A DNA stretch of 64,000 nucleotides from Streptococcus mitis B6 (lineage in GTDB: Bacteria; Bacillota; Bacilli; Lactobacillales; Streptococcaceae): assembly GCF_000027165.1 (NCBI RefSeq), contig NC_013853.1, positions 1,674,001 through 1,738,000 on the forward strand, in the 5' to 3' direction. Every line of letters begins with the position of its first letter. Positions within the stretch are counted from its first letter, which is position 1. The position numbers and the translations under genes were made by a program. Shown here piece by piece: positions 51,201-61,358 of the stretch. The notes below the pieces were generated by a model. It did no database searches. It saw nothing but the letters and a program-made list of their open reading frames with translations, and was not told the origin of the DNA.

Positions 51201-52666
51201 TGACTTTCAACAATAAAACCATTGAAGACTTGCACAATCTCCTTGTCTCTAAGGAAATTTCTGCAACAGAATTAACCCAAGCTACGCTTGAAGATATCAA
51301 GTCTCGCGAGACAGCTATCAACGCTTTTATCACCATCGCTGAGGAGCAAGCCCTTGCGCAAGCTAAGGCTATTGATGAAGCTGGAATTGATGCTGATAAT
51401 GTCCTCTCAGGAATTCCATTGGCTGTTAAGGATAACATCTCTACAAACAGTATTCTCACAACCGCTGCCTCAAAAATGCTCTACAACTACGAGCCAATCT
51501 TTGATGCGACTGCGGTTGCCAATGCAAAAACCAAGGGTATGATTGTCGTTGGAAAAACCAACATGGACGAATTTGCCATGGGTGGATCAGGTGAAACTTC
51601 ACACTACGGCGCTACTAAAAATGCTTGGGACCACAGCAAGGTTCCTGGTGGCTCATCAAGTGGTTCTGCTGCAGCTGTAGCTTCAGGACAAGTCCGCTTG
51701 TCACTTGGTTCTGATACTGGTGGTTCTATCCGCCAACCAGCTGCCTTCAACGGGATCGTTGGTCTCAAACCAACCTACGGAACAGTTTCTCGTTTTGGTC
51801 TCATTGCCTTTGGTAGCTCATTAGACCAGATTGGACCTTTTGCACCAACTGTTAAGGAAAATGCTCTCTTGCTCAATGCTATTGCCAGCGAAGACGCTAA
51901 AGACTCTACTTCTGCTCCTGTCCGCATCGCCGACTTTACTTCAAAAATCGGCCAAGACATCAAGGGTATGAAAATTGCTTTACCTAAGGAATACCTTGGT
52001 GAAGGAATTGACCCAGAAGTTAAGGAAACCATTCTGAATGCTGCCAAACACTTTGAAAAACTGGGTGCCATCGTTGAAGAAGTCAGCCTGCCTCACTCAA
52101 AATACGGTGTTGCCGTATACTACATCATCGCTTCATCAGAAGCTTCATCAAACTTGCAACGCTTTGACGGTATCCGTTATGGCTACCGCGCAGAGGATGC
52201 AACCAACCTTGATGAAATCTATGTAAACAGCCGTAGCCAAGGTTTCGGTGAAGAAGTGAAACGCCGTATCATGCTAGGTACATTCAGTCTTTCATCAGGT
52301 TACTACGATGCTTACTACAAGAAAGCTGGTCAGGTCCGTACCCTCATCATCCAAGATTTCGAAAAAGTCTTTGCGGATTACGATTTGATTTTGGGTCCAA
52401 CTGCTCCAAGTGTTGCCTATGACTTGGATTCGCTCAACCATGACCCAGTTGCCATGTACTTGGCTGACCTATTGACCATCCCAGTCAACTTAGCTGGTCT
52501 CCCAGGAATTTCGATTCCAGCCGGATTCTCTCAAGGCCTACCTGTCGGACTCCAATTGATTGGTCCTAAGTACTCAGAAGAAACCATTTACCAAGCTGCC
52601 GCTGCTTTTGAAGCAACAACAGACTACCACAAACAACAACCCGTGATTTTTGGAGGTGATAACTAA
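51200..52666 (+). CDS. gatA: Asp/Glu-tRNA amidotransferase subunit A
   Basis: The 488-residue amidase subunit frees ammonia from glutamine. The Ser-cisSer-Lys triad is visible: Lys in PLAVKDNI (~79), the Gly/Ser stretch [15 protein letters not shown] (~152-166) and [14 protein letters not shown] (~172-185). Length is normal. It overlaps gatC and gatB by one base each, so the three are tightly coupled. Confidence 0.97.
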   Translation: MTFNNKTIEDLHNLLVSKEISATELTQATLEDIKSRETAINAFITIAEEQALAQAKAIDEAGIDADNVLSGIPLAVKDNISTNSILTTAASKMLYNYEPIFDATAVANAKTKGMIVVGKTNMDEFAMGGSGETSHYGATKNAWDHSKVPGGSSSGSAAAVASGQVRLSLGSDTGGSIRQPAAFNGIVGLKPTYGTVSRFGLIAFGSSLDQIGPFAPTVKENALLLNAIASEDAKDSTSAPVRIADFTSKIGQDIKGMKIALPKEYLGEGIDPEVKETILNAAKHFEKLGAIVEEVSLPHSKYGVAVYYIIASSEASSNLQRFDGIRYGYRAEDATNLDEIYVNSRSQGFGEEVKRRIMLGTFSLSSGYYDAYYKKAGQVRTLIIQDFEKVFADYDLILGPTAPSVAYDLDSLNHDPVAMYLADLLTIPVNLAGLPGISIPAGFSQGLPVGLQLIGPKYSEETIYQAAAAFEATTDYHKQQPVIFGGDN

Positions 52667-54111
52667 TGAACTTTGAAACAGTCATTGGACTTGAAGTCCA
52701 CGTAGAGCTCAACACCAATTCAAAAATCTTCTCACCCACTTCTGCCCACTTCGGAAATGACCAAAATGCCAATACAAATGTGATTGACTGGTCTTTCCCA
52801 GGAGTTCTGCCAGTTCTCAATAAAGGTGTTGTCGATGCCGGTATCAAGGCTGCTCTTGCCCTCAACATGGACATCCACAAAAAGATGCACTTTGACCGCA
52901 AGAACTACTTCTACCCTGATAATCCCAAAGCCTACCAAATTTCTCAGTTTGATGAGCCAATCGGCTATAACGGTTGGATTGAAGTCGAGCTAGAAGACGG
53001 TACAACTAAGAAAATCGGTATCGAACGTGCCCACCTAGAAGAAGACGCTGGTAAAAATACCCACGGTACAGATGGCTACTCTTATGTTGACCTCAACCGC
53101 CAAGGGGTGCCATTGATTGAGATTGTATCTGAAGCTGACATGCGTTCTCCTGAAGAAGCCTATGCTTATCTAACAGCCCTCAAGGAAGTTATCCAGTACG
53201 CTGGCATTTCTGACGTTAAGATGGAAGAAGGTTCTATGCGTGTGGATGCCAATATCTCCCTTCGCCCTTATGGTCAAGAAAAATTCGGCACCAAAACTGA
53301 GTTGAAGAACCTCAACTCCTTCTCAAACGTTCGCAAAGGTCTTGAATACGAAGTTCAACGTCAAGCTGAAATCCTTCGCTCAGGTGGTCAAATCCGCCAA
53401 GAGACACGCCGTTATGACGAAGCTAACAAGGCAACCATCCTCATGCGTGTCAAGGAAGGGGCTGCAGACTACCGCTACTTCCCAGAACCAGACCTACCCC
53501 TCTTTGAAATCTCAGATGAGTGGATCGAGGAAATGCGTACAGAGTTACCAGAGTTTCCAAAAAAACGCCGTGCACGTTATGTATCTGAACTTGGATTATC
53601 AGACTACGATGCTAGCCAGTTGACTGCTAACAAAGTCACATCTGACTTCTTTGAGAAAGCTGTCGCCCTCGGTGGTGATGCAAAACAAGTCTCTAACTGG
53701 CTCCAAGGCGAAGTCGCTCAATTCTTGAACGCTGAAGGCAAGACACTGGAACAAATCGAATTGACACCAGAAAACTTGGTTGAAATGATTGCCATCATCG
53801 AAGACGGCACTATCTCTTCTAAGATTGCCAAGAAAGTCTTTGTCCATCTAGCCAAAAATGGCGGTGGAGCGCGTGAATACGTGGAAAAAGCAGGTATGGT
53901 CCAAATCTCAGATCCAGCTGTCTTGATTCCAATTATCCACCAAGTCTTTGACGATAACGAAGCCGCAGTTGCCGACTTCAAGTCAGGCAAACGGAATGCA
54001 GATAAGGCCTTTACAGGCTTCCTCATGAAAGCAACCAAAGGCCAAGCCAACCCACAAGTCGCCCTTAAACTACTTGCACAAGAATTAGCGAAGTTGAAAG
54101 AAGATGAATAA
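52666..54111 (+). CDS. gatB: Asp/Glu-tRNA amidotransferase subunit B
   Basis: The 481-residue subunit binds the misacylated tRNA and activates it with ATP. The start [20 protein letters not shown] and the C-terminal YqeY-like tail (ending [14 protein letters not shown]) are typical. Bases 54034-54105 near its 3' end occur again at 54681-54752 with one mismatch. Confidence 0.97.
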   Translation: MNFETVIGLEVHVELNTNSKIFSPTSAHFGNDQNANTNVIDWSFPGVLPVLNKGVVDAGIKAALALNMDIHKKMHFDRKNYFYPDNPKAYQISQFDEPIGYNGWIEVELEDGTTKKIGIERAHLEEDAGKNTHGTDGYSYVDLNRQGVPLIEIVSEADMRSPEEAYAYLTALKEVIQYAGISDVKMEEGSMRVDANISLRPYGQEKFGTKTELKNLNSFSNVRKGLEYEVQRQAEILRSGGQIRQETRRYDEANKATILMRVKEGAADYRYFPEPDLPLFEISDEWIEEMRTELPEFPKKRRARYVSELGLSDYDASQLTANKVTSDFFEKAVALGGDAKQVSNWLQGEVAQFLNAEGKTLEQIELTPENLVEMIAIIEDGTISSKIAKKVFVHLAKNGGGAREYVEKAGMVQISDPAVLIPIIHQVFDDNEAAVADFKSGKRNADKAFTGFLMKATKGQANPQVALKLLAQELAKLKEDE

Positions 54112-54162
54112 CAGACTTTTTATATACCTTTTTCTACTTTAGTACTTTAGAAAGAAGAAAAA

Positions 54163-54558
54163 ATGAACAAATTTTTACGATTGCTATTTATTTTAGTCAT
54201 CATCGCTATGTTAGGTGCTTCTATACTACAAATTTTCTTTCCATCATACATGGGAAGTCACTCCGGGTACGGAATCTCTGCTGGTTGGCAACGAGAAATT
54301 GGAATATGGAACCTAGCTGTATTAATTCTTATTCTCGGTGTCAATATTAAGTACGATTGGTTTTATCTACGAATTGTGCTTCTCGCTCTCATCTTCGGTG
54401 GGATTGGAATAGGAACAAATCACTTAGTCAATTTTATGGAGTATCATTCTCCTATAAATGCTATCGGTGCTTTCGAAAATTACTTGCTAGCGACGGGGTG
54501 GATTGTAGGGTGGCTCATTGAACACCATTCCATAAAGAAGATAACTGCTAGTAAATAA
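54163..54558 (+). CDS. Four-helix membrane protein, function unknown
   Basis: A 131-residue membrane protein with about four helices: LLFILVIIAMLGASILQIFF (~6-25), IWNLAVLILILGVNI, LRIVLLALIFGGIGIG and LLATGWIVGWLIEHH. An AGAAAGAAG site comes before the ATG. I do not recognise the family by name. It lies in a ~575-base cassette that comes between gatB and the old operon terminator and ends in a second copy of the gatB 3' end. Confidence 0.75.
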   Translation: MNKFLRLLFILVIIAMLGASILQIFFPSYMGSHSGYGISAGWQREIGIWNLAVLILILGVNIKYDWFYLRIVLLALIFGGIGIGTNHLVNFMEYHSPINAIGAFENYLLATGWIVGWLIEHHSIKKITASK

Positions 54559-54680
54559 CGACAAGTATATCTTAGATGATATTTAAAGGTTATAATATAG
54601 TTTAATAATCATTCAAATTAAGAGATTTACCTTTTCAATAGACTCAATGCCAATCAAGAACTCTTTAACGAACTTGCTAA

Positions 54681-54752
54681 ACCAAAGGTCAAGCCAACCC
54701 ACAAGTCGCCCTTAAACTACTTGCACAAGAATTAGCGAAGTTGAAAGAAGAT
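54681..54752 (+). repeat. Second copy of the gatB 3' end (72 bases)
   Basis: The 72 bases match 54034-54105 inside gatB with a single change (C to T at 54690). The copy runs in frame to a TAA but has an in-frame TAA just before it, so it cannot make protein. The gatCAB terminator follows 13 bases later. The gene 54163-54558 lies between the two copies. Confidence 0.93.
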
Positions 54753-54765
54753 TAATATGTAAAAG

Positions 54766-54790
54766 AAACCAGCCCTGAGGTTGGTTTTTT
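54766..54790 (+). terminator. Terminator, probably the original one of gatCAB
   Basis: AAACCAGCC and the pairing GGTTGGTTT, then TTTTTT. It stands just behind the second copy of the gatB end, where it would have been before the cassette came in. Confidence 0.8.
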
Positions 54791-54885
54791 CGCCCCTACC
54801 AAATCCCATTAACTATTTTGGCTTTATTTCCAGAAGATTTTATGGTAGAATGAAGAGTAATAATATTTATTAAAGAGGTAAAAAC

Positions 54886-55446
54886 ATGATTGAAGCAAGC
54901 AAATTGAAAGCTGGTATGACATTTGAAACTGCAGACGGAAAATTGATCCGCGTTTTGGAAGCTAGCCACCACAAACCAGGTAAAGGAAACACAATCATGC
55001 GTATGAAATTGCGTGATGTCCGTACTGGTTCTACATTTGACACAAGCTACCGTCCAGAAGAAAAATTCGAACAAGCTATTATCGAAACTGTTCCAGCTCA
55101 ATACTTGTACAAAATGGATGAAACTGCCTACTTCATGAACACTGAAACTTACGACCAATACGAAATCCCAGTCGTAAACGTTGAAAATGAATTGCTTTAC
55201 ATCCTTGAAAACTCTGATGTGAAAATCCAATTCTACGGAACTGAAGTGATCGGTGTAACTGTACCAACTACTGTTGAATTGACAGTTGCTGAAACACAAC
55301 CATCTATCAAAGGTGCTACTGTTACAGGTTCTGGTAAACCAGCGACTATGGAAACTGGACTTGTTGTCAACGTTCCTGACTTCATCGAAGCTGGACAAAA
55401 ATTGATCATCAACACTGCAGAAGGAACTTACGTTTCTCGTGCCTAA
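54886..55446 (+). CDS. efp: Elongation factor P
   Basis: The 186-residue factor helps ribosomes through polyproline stretches. Three beta-barrel domains fit the length. Lys33 in the tip loop HHKPGKGN is at the place modified in other bacteria. It begins the efp-asp23-nusB group. Confidence 0.97.
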   Translation: MIEASKLKAGMTFETADGKLIRVLEASHHKPGKGNTIMRMKLRDVRTGSTFDTSYRPEEKFEQAIIETVPAQYLYKMDETAYFMNTETYDQYEIPVVNVENELLYILENSDVKIQFYGTEVIGVTVPTTVELTVAETQPSIKGATVTGSGKPATMETGLVVNVPDFIEAGQKLIINTAEGTYVSRA

Positions 55447-55467
55447 TCTCTAGAAAGAGGTCATTCT

Positions 55468-55857
55468 ATGGGAATTGAAGAACAATTTGGCGAAATCGTT
55501 ATCGCTCCACGTGTACTTGAAAAAATCATTGCCATCGCAACCGCTAAAGTTGATGGTGTCCACTCATTTTCAAATAAATCCGTATCTGATACCCTATCAA
55601 AACTCTCTCTTGGTCGTGGCGTCTACTTAAAAGAAAGCAACGAAGAACTAACTGCTGACATCTACCTCTATCTTGAGTACGGTGTGAAAGTACCAAAAGT
55701 GGCTCTTGCTATTCAAAAAGCAGTCAAAGATGCTGTCCGTGATATGGCTGATGTGGAACTTGCTGCTGTCAACATCCATGTTGCAGGAATCGTTCCAGAT
55801 AAAACACCAAAACCTGAGTTGAAAGATCTATTTAACGAGGACTTCCTCAATGACTAG
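55468..55857 (+). CDS. Asp23/Gls24-family envelope stress protein
   Basis: A 129-residue protein (EQFGEIVIAPRVLEKIIAIATA, DIYLYLEYGVKVPKVA) of the Asp23 family, near YqhY of B. subtilis, which is linked to control of acetyl-CoA carboxylase. It overlaps nusB by eight bases. Its place close to the fab/acc operon is of interest in this light. Confidence 0.9.
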   Translation: MGIEEQFGEIVIAPRVLEKIIAIATAKVDGVHSFSNKSVSDTLSKLSLGRGVYLKESNEELTADIYLYLEYGVKVPKVALAIQKAVKDAVRDMADVELAAVNIHVAGIVPDKTPKPELKDLFNEDFLND

Positions 55858-56269
55858 TCCATTATTAGAATCTAGACGTGAACTTCGTAAATGCGCTTTT
55901 CAAGCTCTTATGAGCCTTGAATTTGACACAGATGTGGAAACAGCTTGTCACTTTGCCTACACGCATGATCGTGAAGATGCAGATGTGCAAATCCCAGCCT
56001 TTCTTCTGAACTTGGTTTCTGGTGTTCAAACTCAAAAAGATGAGTTGGATAAACAAATCAACCAGCACCTCAAGCCAGGCTGGACAGTTGAACGTTTGAC
56101 CTTGGTCGAAAAAAACTTACTACGCTTGGGAATCTTTGAAATCACATCATTTGATACACCTCAGCTGGTAGCAGTCAATGAAGCCATTGAACTCGCTAAG
56201 AATTTTTCAGATCAAAAATCAGCCCGCTTTATCAACGGACTGCTCAGTCAATTTGTGACTGAAGAATAG
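55850..56269 (+). CDS. nusB: Transcription antitermination factor NusB
   Basis: The 139-residue all-helical protein pairs with NusE (S10) on boxA of rRNA transcripts. ELRKCAFQALMSLEF, ILRLGIFE-type KNLLRLGIFEI and NEAIELAKNFSDQKSARFIN are typical. It is the last gene of the efp group. Confidence 0.95.
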   Translation: MTSPLLESRRELRKCAFQALMSLEFDTDVETACHFAYTHDREDADVQIPAFLLNLVSGVQTQKDELDKQINQHLKPGWTVERLTLVEKNLLRLGIFEITSFDTPQLVAVNEAIELAKNFSDQKSARFINGLLSQFVTEE

Positions 56270-56274
56270 TAGAT

Positions 56275-56314
56275 AGAAAACAGTGTTTGACAGATATCAA
56301 ACACTGTTTTCTTT
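56275..56314. terminator. Two-way terminator between nusB and the CPBP protease gene
   Basis: AGAAAACAGTGTTTGA (56275-56290) and TCAAACACTGTTTTCT (56297-56312) make a perfect 16-bp stem with A and T runs at the ends. Confidence 0.9.
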
Positions 56315-56321
56315 GCTTCCA

Positions 56322-57047
56322 CTATCTTAAAAAGTGGTAATAGACATAATTATAAACAAAAATCCAGATGGGTTTTGCATAAATGAGAAAGTTAAAAAAA
56401 CTATGGCACAGGATGGTGATTTTTAAGTTCTTTGTCCATCGATATACTAGAACAAAGAAAAGACCAACAAGAATATAAATAATCAAACTGATAGGATCTC
56501 GGTGAGTTAGGATCAAATGACTAAGTCCAAAGATAAGAGCAGATAGAATAACATCCAGATAGTACTTGGACTGGTGGAAAAAGGTATTCATAAAATACCC
56601 TCTATCAATTAGTTCCTCTGATATAGGTGCGACGACTACTGTTAAACTAAAACTGAGAACAGTTGATAGAAAAGTTGGTTGCCTATTGGAGTATAGAATC
56701 GAAAGAAGGTCTTGAAAGATATACTTGTTATCAACCAAATAGTGATACTGTATCTGAAAAGCATCCACCAATTGACGAACAAAATAAGTAGCCACTAGAC
56801 CAACTACAAGGTAAAAGAATCTTGACTTCTTTGAACCCTTTTTCTCAAAAATATAGAGCATCTCTTTCTTTTTCAACCAGCAGACAAATAAGACTACAAG
56901 AACTAGTTCCCAAACAAGTGAAATGACAGAATAGCCATCTATCCCCCATCCTAAAAACTTAGTGATTTGCACAACACCTAACTCTGGTAGATAAACTGAT
57001 AGAAATACCAGTAAGATATATACTCCTAAATGCCCTAGTTTTTTCAT
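56322..57047 (-). CDS. CPBP-family intramembrane protease (CAAX-like), likely immunity partner
   Basis: A 241-residue protein with about seven membrane helices. The CPBP motifs are intact: EELIDRGYF (motif 1), FGLSHLIL (motif 2) and CHSFFN (motif 3). In streptococcal and lactobacilli bacteriocin loci such proteins often give self-immunity (Abi family). It follows the double-glycine peptide gene by 18 bases, with an AAAGGGG site, and both are read from one promoter. The active-site motifs suggest it cleaves a membrane substrate. Confidence 0.85.
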   Translation of the reverse strand: MKKLGHLGVYILLVFLSVYLPELGVVQITKFLGWGIDGYSVISLVWELVLVVLFVCWLKKKEMLYIFEKKGSKKSRFFYLVVGLVATYFVRQLVDAFQIQYHYLVDNKYIFQDLLSILYSNRQPTFLSTVLSFSLTVVVAPISEELIDRGYFMNTFFHQSKYYLDVILSALIFGLSHLILTHRDPISLIIYILVGLFFVLVYRWTKNLKITILCHSFFNFLIYAKPIWIFVYNYVYYHFLR

Positions 57048-57065
57048 ACTTACCCCTTTAATTTA

Positions 57066-57248
57066 TCAATAGCCAATACCAGAACCACGTCTAGTCGCAT
57101 GAGTCAGTATTGTACTCCATTCTGTCGCTAAACTATATGCATGTGGCGAATCCCAATGTCTATCATCAACCAACCAAATCATTCTACCACCTGAAGTTTG
57201 CTCTAAGTTCTCAGATGAAAGAACTGTAAATGTTTCTGTACCTGTCAT
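57066..57248 (-). CDS. Double-glycine-leader peptide, bacteriocin-like
   Basis: A 60-residue peptide with a strong AAGGAGG site. Residues 1-21 look like a double-glycine leader ending LSSENLEQTSGG, with the spaced hydrophobic residues that peptidase-containing ABC exporters read. The 39-residue core starts RMIWLVDDRHWDSPHAY and ends RRGSGIGY; it has three Trp, three His and no Cys. No transporter gene is in the window; a ComAB- or BlpAB-type exporter elsewhere could process it. A signalling role is also possible. I know no named homolog. Confidence 0.75.
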   Translation of the reverse strand: MTGTETFTVLSSENLEQTSGGRMIWLVDDRHWDSPHAYSLATEWSTILTHATRRGSGIGY

Positions 57249-57275
57249 TGCAAGTACCTCCTTAAAATAAATTTT

Positions 57276-57341
57276 TGTAAGCTTACATCTACAGTATACA
57301 TCTTTTTTGCCTATTTAATAGTCCATCTCCTCAACTGTCAA
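57276..57341 (-). promoter_or_regulatory. Promoter and possible operator of the peptide locus
   Basis: On the minus strand a consensus TTGACA (57336-57341), 18 bases, TAAATA (57312-57317). Just downstream is the perfect palindrome TGTAAGCTTACA (57276-57287), well placed for a repressor. A second -10-like TATACT (57293-57298) lacks a -35. Confidence 0.5.
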
Positions 57342-57372
57342 TTTTTTAACCTGAAGTGCATATTTCTATAAA

Positions 57373-57397
57373 AAATGAGACCTTTCTAGTCTCATTT
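57373..57397 (-). terminator. Terminator of the fatty-acid operon
   Basis: AAATGAGAC (57373-57381) pairs with GTCTCATTT (57389-57397), with a T run after it on the minus strand. It starts nine bases after the accA stop. Confidence 0.85.
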
Positions 57398-57405
57398 AGT
57401 CATTC

Positions 57406-58173
57406 TTAGTATTTTCTAAATCGTTGGTAACGTTCTTCCAACAACTCTTCTAGAGGTTTTAGTGAAAGCAGAGCTAGCTCAGCTTGAAGTTCTTTTTTGA
57501 CACTCTTAATCAGTTCTTTGCTAGAAAGTCCTGCTTCAGAAATCACCTTATCCACCACGGCCATTTCTAACAGTTCATGCGAAGTGATTTTCATCAGTTC
57601 TGCCGCTTCCATGGCACGACTGCCATCCTTCCATAGAATAGAGGCAAAACCTTCTGGGCTGAGAATGGCATAGATAGAATTTTCCAGCATCCAGACACGG
57701 TCCGCGACTGCTAGAGCCAGAGCCCCTCCTGAACCACCTTCACCGATAATAATGGCGATAATAGGAACTTTCAGGTCACTCATTTCCATGAGATTGCGAG
57801 CGATAGCTTCCCCTTGACCACGTTCTTCCGCTCCCACACCAGGATAGGCACCTGCTGTATTGATAAAGGTCACAACTGGACGGCCAAATTTTTCAGCCTG
57901 TTTCATCAACCGTAGGGCCTTGCGGTAACCTTCTGGATGCGGTTGGCCAAAATTCCGTTTAAGGTTATCTTGTAAACTCTTGCCTTTTTGGATACCAACC
58001 ACTGTTACAGCTTGTTCCCCAAGCCAGCCAATACCACCAACAACTGCACCATCGTCACGAAAAGAACGGTCACCGTGTAATTGGATAAAGTCATCAAAAA
58101 TGCCTGTCGCAAAGTCCAAGGTTGTCAAGCGACTCTGCTCACGCGCTTCTCTGACTATTTTTGCAATATTCAT
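57406..58173 (-). CDS. accA: Acetyl-CoA carboxylase carboxyltransferase alpha subunit
   Basis: The 255-residue subunit works with AccD to move the carboxyl group from biotin to acetyl-CoA, giving malonyl-CoA. The crotonase-type core [20 protein letters not shown] and [19 protein letters not shown] are intact. It is shorter than the E. coli form, as in other streptococci. The start overlaps accD by four bases (ATGA). Last gene of the operon. Confidence 0.96.
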   Translation of the reverse strand: MNIAKIVREAREQSRLTTLDFATGIFDDFIQLHGDRSFRDDGAVVGGIGWLGEQAVTVVGIQKGKSLQDNLKRNFGQPHPEGYRKALRLMKQAEKFGRPVVTFINTAGAYPGVGAEERGQGEAIARNLMEMSDLKVPIIAIIIGEGGSGGALALAVADRVWMLENSIYAILSPEGFASILWKDGSRAMEAAELMKITSHELLEMAVVDKVISEAGLSSKELIKSVKKELQAELALLSLKPLEELLEERYQRFRKY

Positions 58174-59036
58174 CTAGGACTCCCTCCGTGCAATCTGACT
58201 AGGCTAGCAATCGTATCTGGCAAGTCTCTTCTTTTAACAATAGCATCCACAAAGCCATGTTCCAGTAGGAATTCTGCCTTTTGGAACCCCTCAGGCAAGC
58301 TTTCACGAACTGTATTTTCAATGACACGACGCCCAGCAAAACCAACCAAACTTTGTGGTTCAGCCAGAATGATATCGCCTTCCATAGCGAAAGAAGCTGT
58401 CACACCACCTGTCGTTGGATCTGTCAAAATGGTCAGGTAAAAGAGACCTGCATTTGAATGGCGTTTAACCGCTGCAGAAATCTTAGCCATTTGCATGAGA
58501 CTCATGATTCCTTCCTGCATACGGGCTCCACCAGAGGCGGTGAAGAGAACAACTGGCAATTGTTCGACAGTCGCATACTCAAACAAGCGAGTGATTTTTT
58601 CTCCTACAACTGTACCCATAGAAGCCATGATAAAGTTGGAATCCATAATCCCAAGAGCCACAGTCTGACCTTTAATAAGAGCAGTTCCTGTCACAACAGC
58701 TTCATCCAAACCTGTTTTTTCACGCATAGCTGCTAGTTTCTTTTGATAACCAGGGAAATGCAAGGGATCCTTGCTTTCAATCCCTGTAAACAATTCCTTG
58801 AAGGTTCCCATATCAATCGTCAAAGCCAAGCGTTCTTGGGCAGAAATACGAAAGGTATAGCTACAGTGTGGGCAGATACGCTCACTTCCCAGATCCTTCT
58901 GATAGATGGTATGCTTACAACCCGGACACTGGGAGAATAATTCATCTGGAACCTCTGGCTTAGCTTGAGGTTTTTCCCTAACCGAACGATTGGGATTGAT
59001 TCGAATATACTTATCTTTTTTACTAAATAGAGCCAT
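58170..59036 (-). CDS. accD: Acetyl-CoA carboxylase carboxyltransferase beta subunit
   Basis: The 288-residue partner of AccA. The zinc ribbon is at the N-terminus (CPGC ... CPHC, ~36-58), followed by the crotonase core [16 protein letters not shown] and the oxyanion region [17 protein letters not shown]. The four-base overlap with accA should keep the two in balance. Confidence 0.96.
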   Translation of the reverse strand: MALFSKKDKYIRINPNRSVREKPQAKPEVPDELFSQCPGCKHTIYQKDLGSERICPHCSYTFRISAQERLALTIDMGTFKELFTGIESKDPLHFPGYQKKLAAMREKTGLDEAVVTGTALIKGQTVALGIMDSNFIMASMGTVVGEKITRLFEYATVEQLPVVLFTASGGARMQEGIMSLMQMAKISAAVKRHSNAGLFYLTILTDPTTGGVTASFAMEGDIILAEPQSLVGFAGRRVIENTVRESLPEGFQKAEFLLEHGFVDAIVKRRDLPDTIASLVRLHGGSPR

Positions 59037-59072
59037 TGATTCCCCTTTTCGGTTTAAACTCTTGAAGTCATT

Positions 59073-60440
59073 TTATTCTTTTTCTTGATATTTGGGTAAG
59101 AAGGTCTCCATCAAGAAGGAAGTATCGTAATCTCCAGCAATGACATTGCGATCTGAAATGAGGTCAAGCTGGAAATCTGCATTGGTCTGCACCCCTTCAA
59201 TCTCTAATTCATAGAGGGCACGTTGCATTTTCATCAAGGCATCAAAACGATTTTCTCCGTGAACGATGACTTTGGCAATCATACTATCATAATAAGGCGG
59301 AATGGTATAGCCTGGATAAACTGCTGAATCCACGCGCAAGCCAACTCCACCACTTGGCAGATAGAGATTGGTAATCTTGCCTGGGCTTGGAGCAAAGTTG
59401 AAGGCTGGATTTTCTGCATTGATACGACATTCAATAGCATGACCTCGTAGAACAATATCTTCTTGCTTAACAGACAGAGGTTGACCTGCCGCAATGCGAA
59501 TTTGTTCCTTAACGATATCCACACCTGAAACAAATTCTGTTACTGGATGTTCTACTTGTACACGAGTATTCATCTCCATAAAATAGAATTTACCGCTGGA
59601 TTCATCAAGCAGAAACTCAATGGTCCCTGCATTCTCATAGCCAACAGACTCTGCCGCTCGAACAGCAGCAGCACCAATTTCATGGCGTAGCGTTTTTCCG
59701 ATTGCAATCGAAGGACTTTCTTCCAAAACCTTTTGATTATTCCGTTGAAGAGAACAATCTCGTTCACCCAAGTGAATCACATGTCCATGCTCATCTCCTA
59801 GGATTTGAACCTCAATATGGCGAGCTGGATAGATAACCCGTTCTATGTACATGGCACCATTGCCATAATTGGCCTTGGCTTCACTAGAGGCAGTTTCAAA
59901 AGCGGAAACGAGGTCTTCTGGTTTTTCAACCTTACGAATCCCTTTACCACCTCCACCTGCTGAAGCCTTGAGCATAACAGGATAGCCAATTTTTTCAGCA
60001 ACAATCAAAGCTTCCTCAGAGTTATGCACTTCTCCATCCGAACCTGGTATAACAGGCACGCCTGCTTTGATCATCTGAGCACGCGCATTGATCTTATCCC
60101 CCATCATATCCATAACATGACCAGATGGACCGATAAACTTGATACCAACTTCTTCACACATGGTTGCAAATTTGGAATTTTCACTGAGAAATCCAAAACC
60201 TGGGTGAATGGCTTCAGCCTCAGTCAAGACTGCAGCTGATAGAACCGCATTGATATTGAGATAAGACTCTGTTGCCTTGCCAGGGCCGATACAAACCGCT
60301 TCATCTGCTAAAAGAGTATGAAGGGCTTCCTTATCAGCAGTTGAATAAACCGCCACCGTCGCAATCCCCAGTTCACGCGCCGCACGGATAATACGAACCG
60401 CAATTTCACCACGATTGGCAATTAAAATTTTTCGAAACAT
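59073..60440 (-). CDS. accC: Biotin carboxylase subunit of acetyl-CoA carboxylase
   Basis: The 455-residue ATP-grasp enzyme puts CO2 on the biotin of AccB. The start FRKILIANRGEIAVRIIRAA, the glycine loop KASAGGGGKGIRKV near 159-172 and the EMNTRVQVEHPVTE motif near 287-300 are intact. It follows fabZ by 11 bases. Confidence 0.97.
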   Translation of the reverse strand: MFRKILIANRGEIAVRIIRAARELGIATVAVYSTADKEALHTLLADEAVCIGPGKATESYLNINAVLSAAVLTEAEAIHPGFGFLSENSKFATMCEEVGIKFIGPSGHVMDMMGDKINARAQMIKAGVPVIPGSDGEVHNSEEALIVAEKIGYPVMLKASAGGGGKGIRKVEKPEDLVSAFETASSEAKANYGNGAMYIERVIYPARHIEVQILGDEHGHVIHLGERDCSLQRNNQKVLEESPSIAIGKTLRHEIGAAAVRAAESVGYENAGTIEFLLDESSGKFYFMEMNTRVQVEHPVTEFVSGVDIVKEQIRIAAGQPLSVKQEDIVLRGHAIECRINAENPAFNFAPSPGKITNLYLPSGGVGLRVDSAVYPGYTIPPYYDSMIAKVIVHGENRFDALMKMQRALYELEIEGVQTNADFQLDLISDRNVIAGDYDTSFLMETFLPKYQEKE

Positions 60441-60451
60441 GGAGAACCTCC

Positions 60452-60874
60452 TTAGTTCCCAATTGCAAAGGTAAGAGTACCACTAGCTGCAAGCTTGCCT
60501 TCCACTTCAGCCTTTGCTTCAACCACGGCAATGGTGCCACGACGTTTTACAAAAGTCGCTGTCATAAGCAATTGGTCTCCAGGCACAACTTGCTTCTTGA
60601 ACTTAACCTTGTCCATACCAGCGTAAAAGACCAGTTTTCCTTTATTTTCAGGTTTTGACAACTCCAACACACCAGCTGTTTGCGCCAAGGCTTCCATGAT
60701 CAGAACACCTGGCATAACTGGGTATTGAGGAAAATGGCCGTTAAAGAAGGGCTCATTGATGGTCACATTTTTGATGGCAACAATGGTATCCTCGCTCACT
60801 TCCAACACACGGTCCACTAGGAGCATAGGATAACGGTGGGGAAGGGCTTCTTTGATTCCTTGAATATCGATCAT
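60452..60874 (-). CDS. fabZ: 3-hydroxyacyl-ACP dehydratase FabZ
   Basis: The 140-residue hot-dog-fold enzyme removes water from 3-hydroxyacyl-ACP. The catalytic His in [14 protein letters not shown] (~46-59) and Glu in [10 protein letters not shown] are seen. The start overlaps accB by four bases (ATGA). Confidence 0.96.
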   Translation of the reverse strand: MIDIQGIKEALPHRYPMLLVDRVLEVSEDTIVAIKNVTINEPFFNGHFPQYPVMPGVLIMEALAQTAGVLELSKPENKGKLVFYAGMDKVKFKKQVVPGDQLLMTATFVKRRGTIAVVEAKAEVEGKLAASGTLTFAIGN

Positions 60875-61356
60875 TTGATTCGTACCAATCCTTTACCAAA
60901 CTCAACCATTTCTTCGTTAGAAACGAGAATTTCCGTTACCACGCCATCCTTAGGTGCTGGAATTTCATTCATGACTTTCATGGCTTCGATAATCACCAAT
61001 GTTTGACCTTTTTTAACATTATCACCAACTGAAACGAAGGCAGGTTTATCTGGACCAGCAGCCAAGTAAGCCACCCCAACAAGTGGGCTTTCTACAACAT
61101 CTCCCTCAGCAGCCACACTTGCTTCAGCTGAAGCAGGAACTTCTTCCACTACAGTTTCTGCTGAAGCAGATGAAGGAGCTACTGGACTTGGTGTTGCTAG
61201 AACGGGCGCTGGAGCGACTTGAGCTGCAACTTCAGACACCATTCTCGCTTCATTCTTGCTAAACTGCAACTCATCCGTCCCATTTTTATAAGAAAATTCT
61301 CTCAAACTTGACTGGTCAAATTGAGCCATCAAGTCTTTAATATCATTTAAATTCAT
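60871..61356 (-). CDS. accB: Biotin carboxyl carrier protein
   Basis: The 161-residue carrier has an N-terminal helical part, a flexible Ala/Pro-rich linker (~45-85) and the biotinyl domain with the target Lys in [14 protein letters not shown] near residue 127. It lies between fabF and fabZ, the standard streptococcal order. Confidence 0.96.
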   Translation of the reverse strand: MNLNDIKDLMAQFDQSSLREFSYKNGTDELQFSKNEARMVSEVAAQVAPAPVLATPSPVAPSSASAETVVEEVPASAEASVAAEGDVVESPLVGVAYLAAGPDKPAFVSVGDNVKKGQTLVIIEAMKVMNEIPAPKDGVVTEILVSNEEMVEFGKGLVRIK

Positions 61357-61358
61357 AC

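Larger units (their letters stand above)
54559..54885 (+). other. Spacer between the membrane-protein gene and efp
   Basis: A 327-base gap. It holds an AT-rich stretch (to ~54680), the second copy of the gatB end (54681-54752), the terminator (54766-54790) and an extended -10 TGGTAGAAT (54843-54851) which probably starts efp transcription. No gene is seen. Confidence 0.75.

Noticed and set aside
54796..55398. 200-residue minus-strand frame over efp
   Set aside because: A reverse shadow of a well-conserved gene with an implausible composition (Phe/Ser/Val/His-rich).
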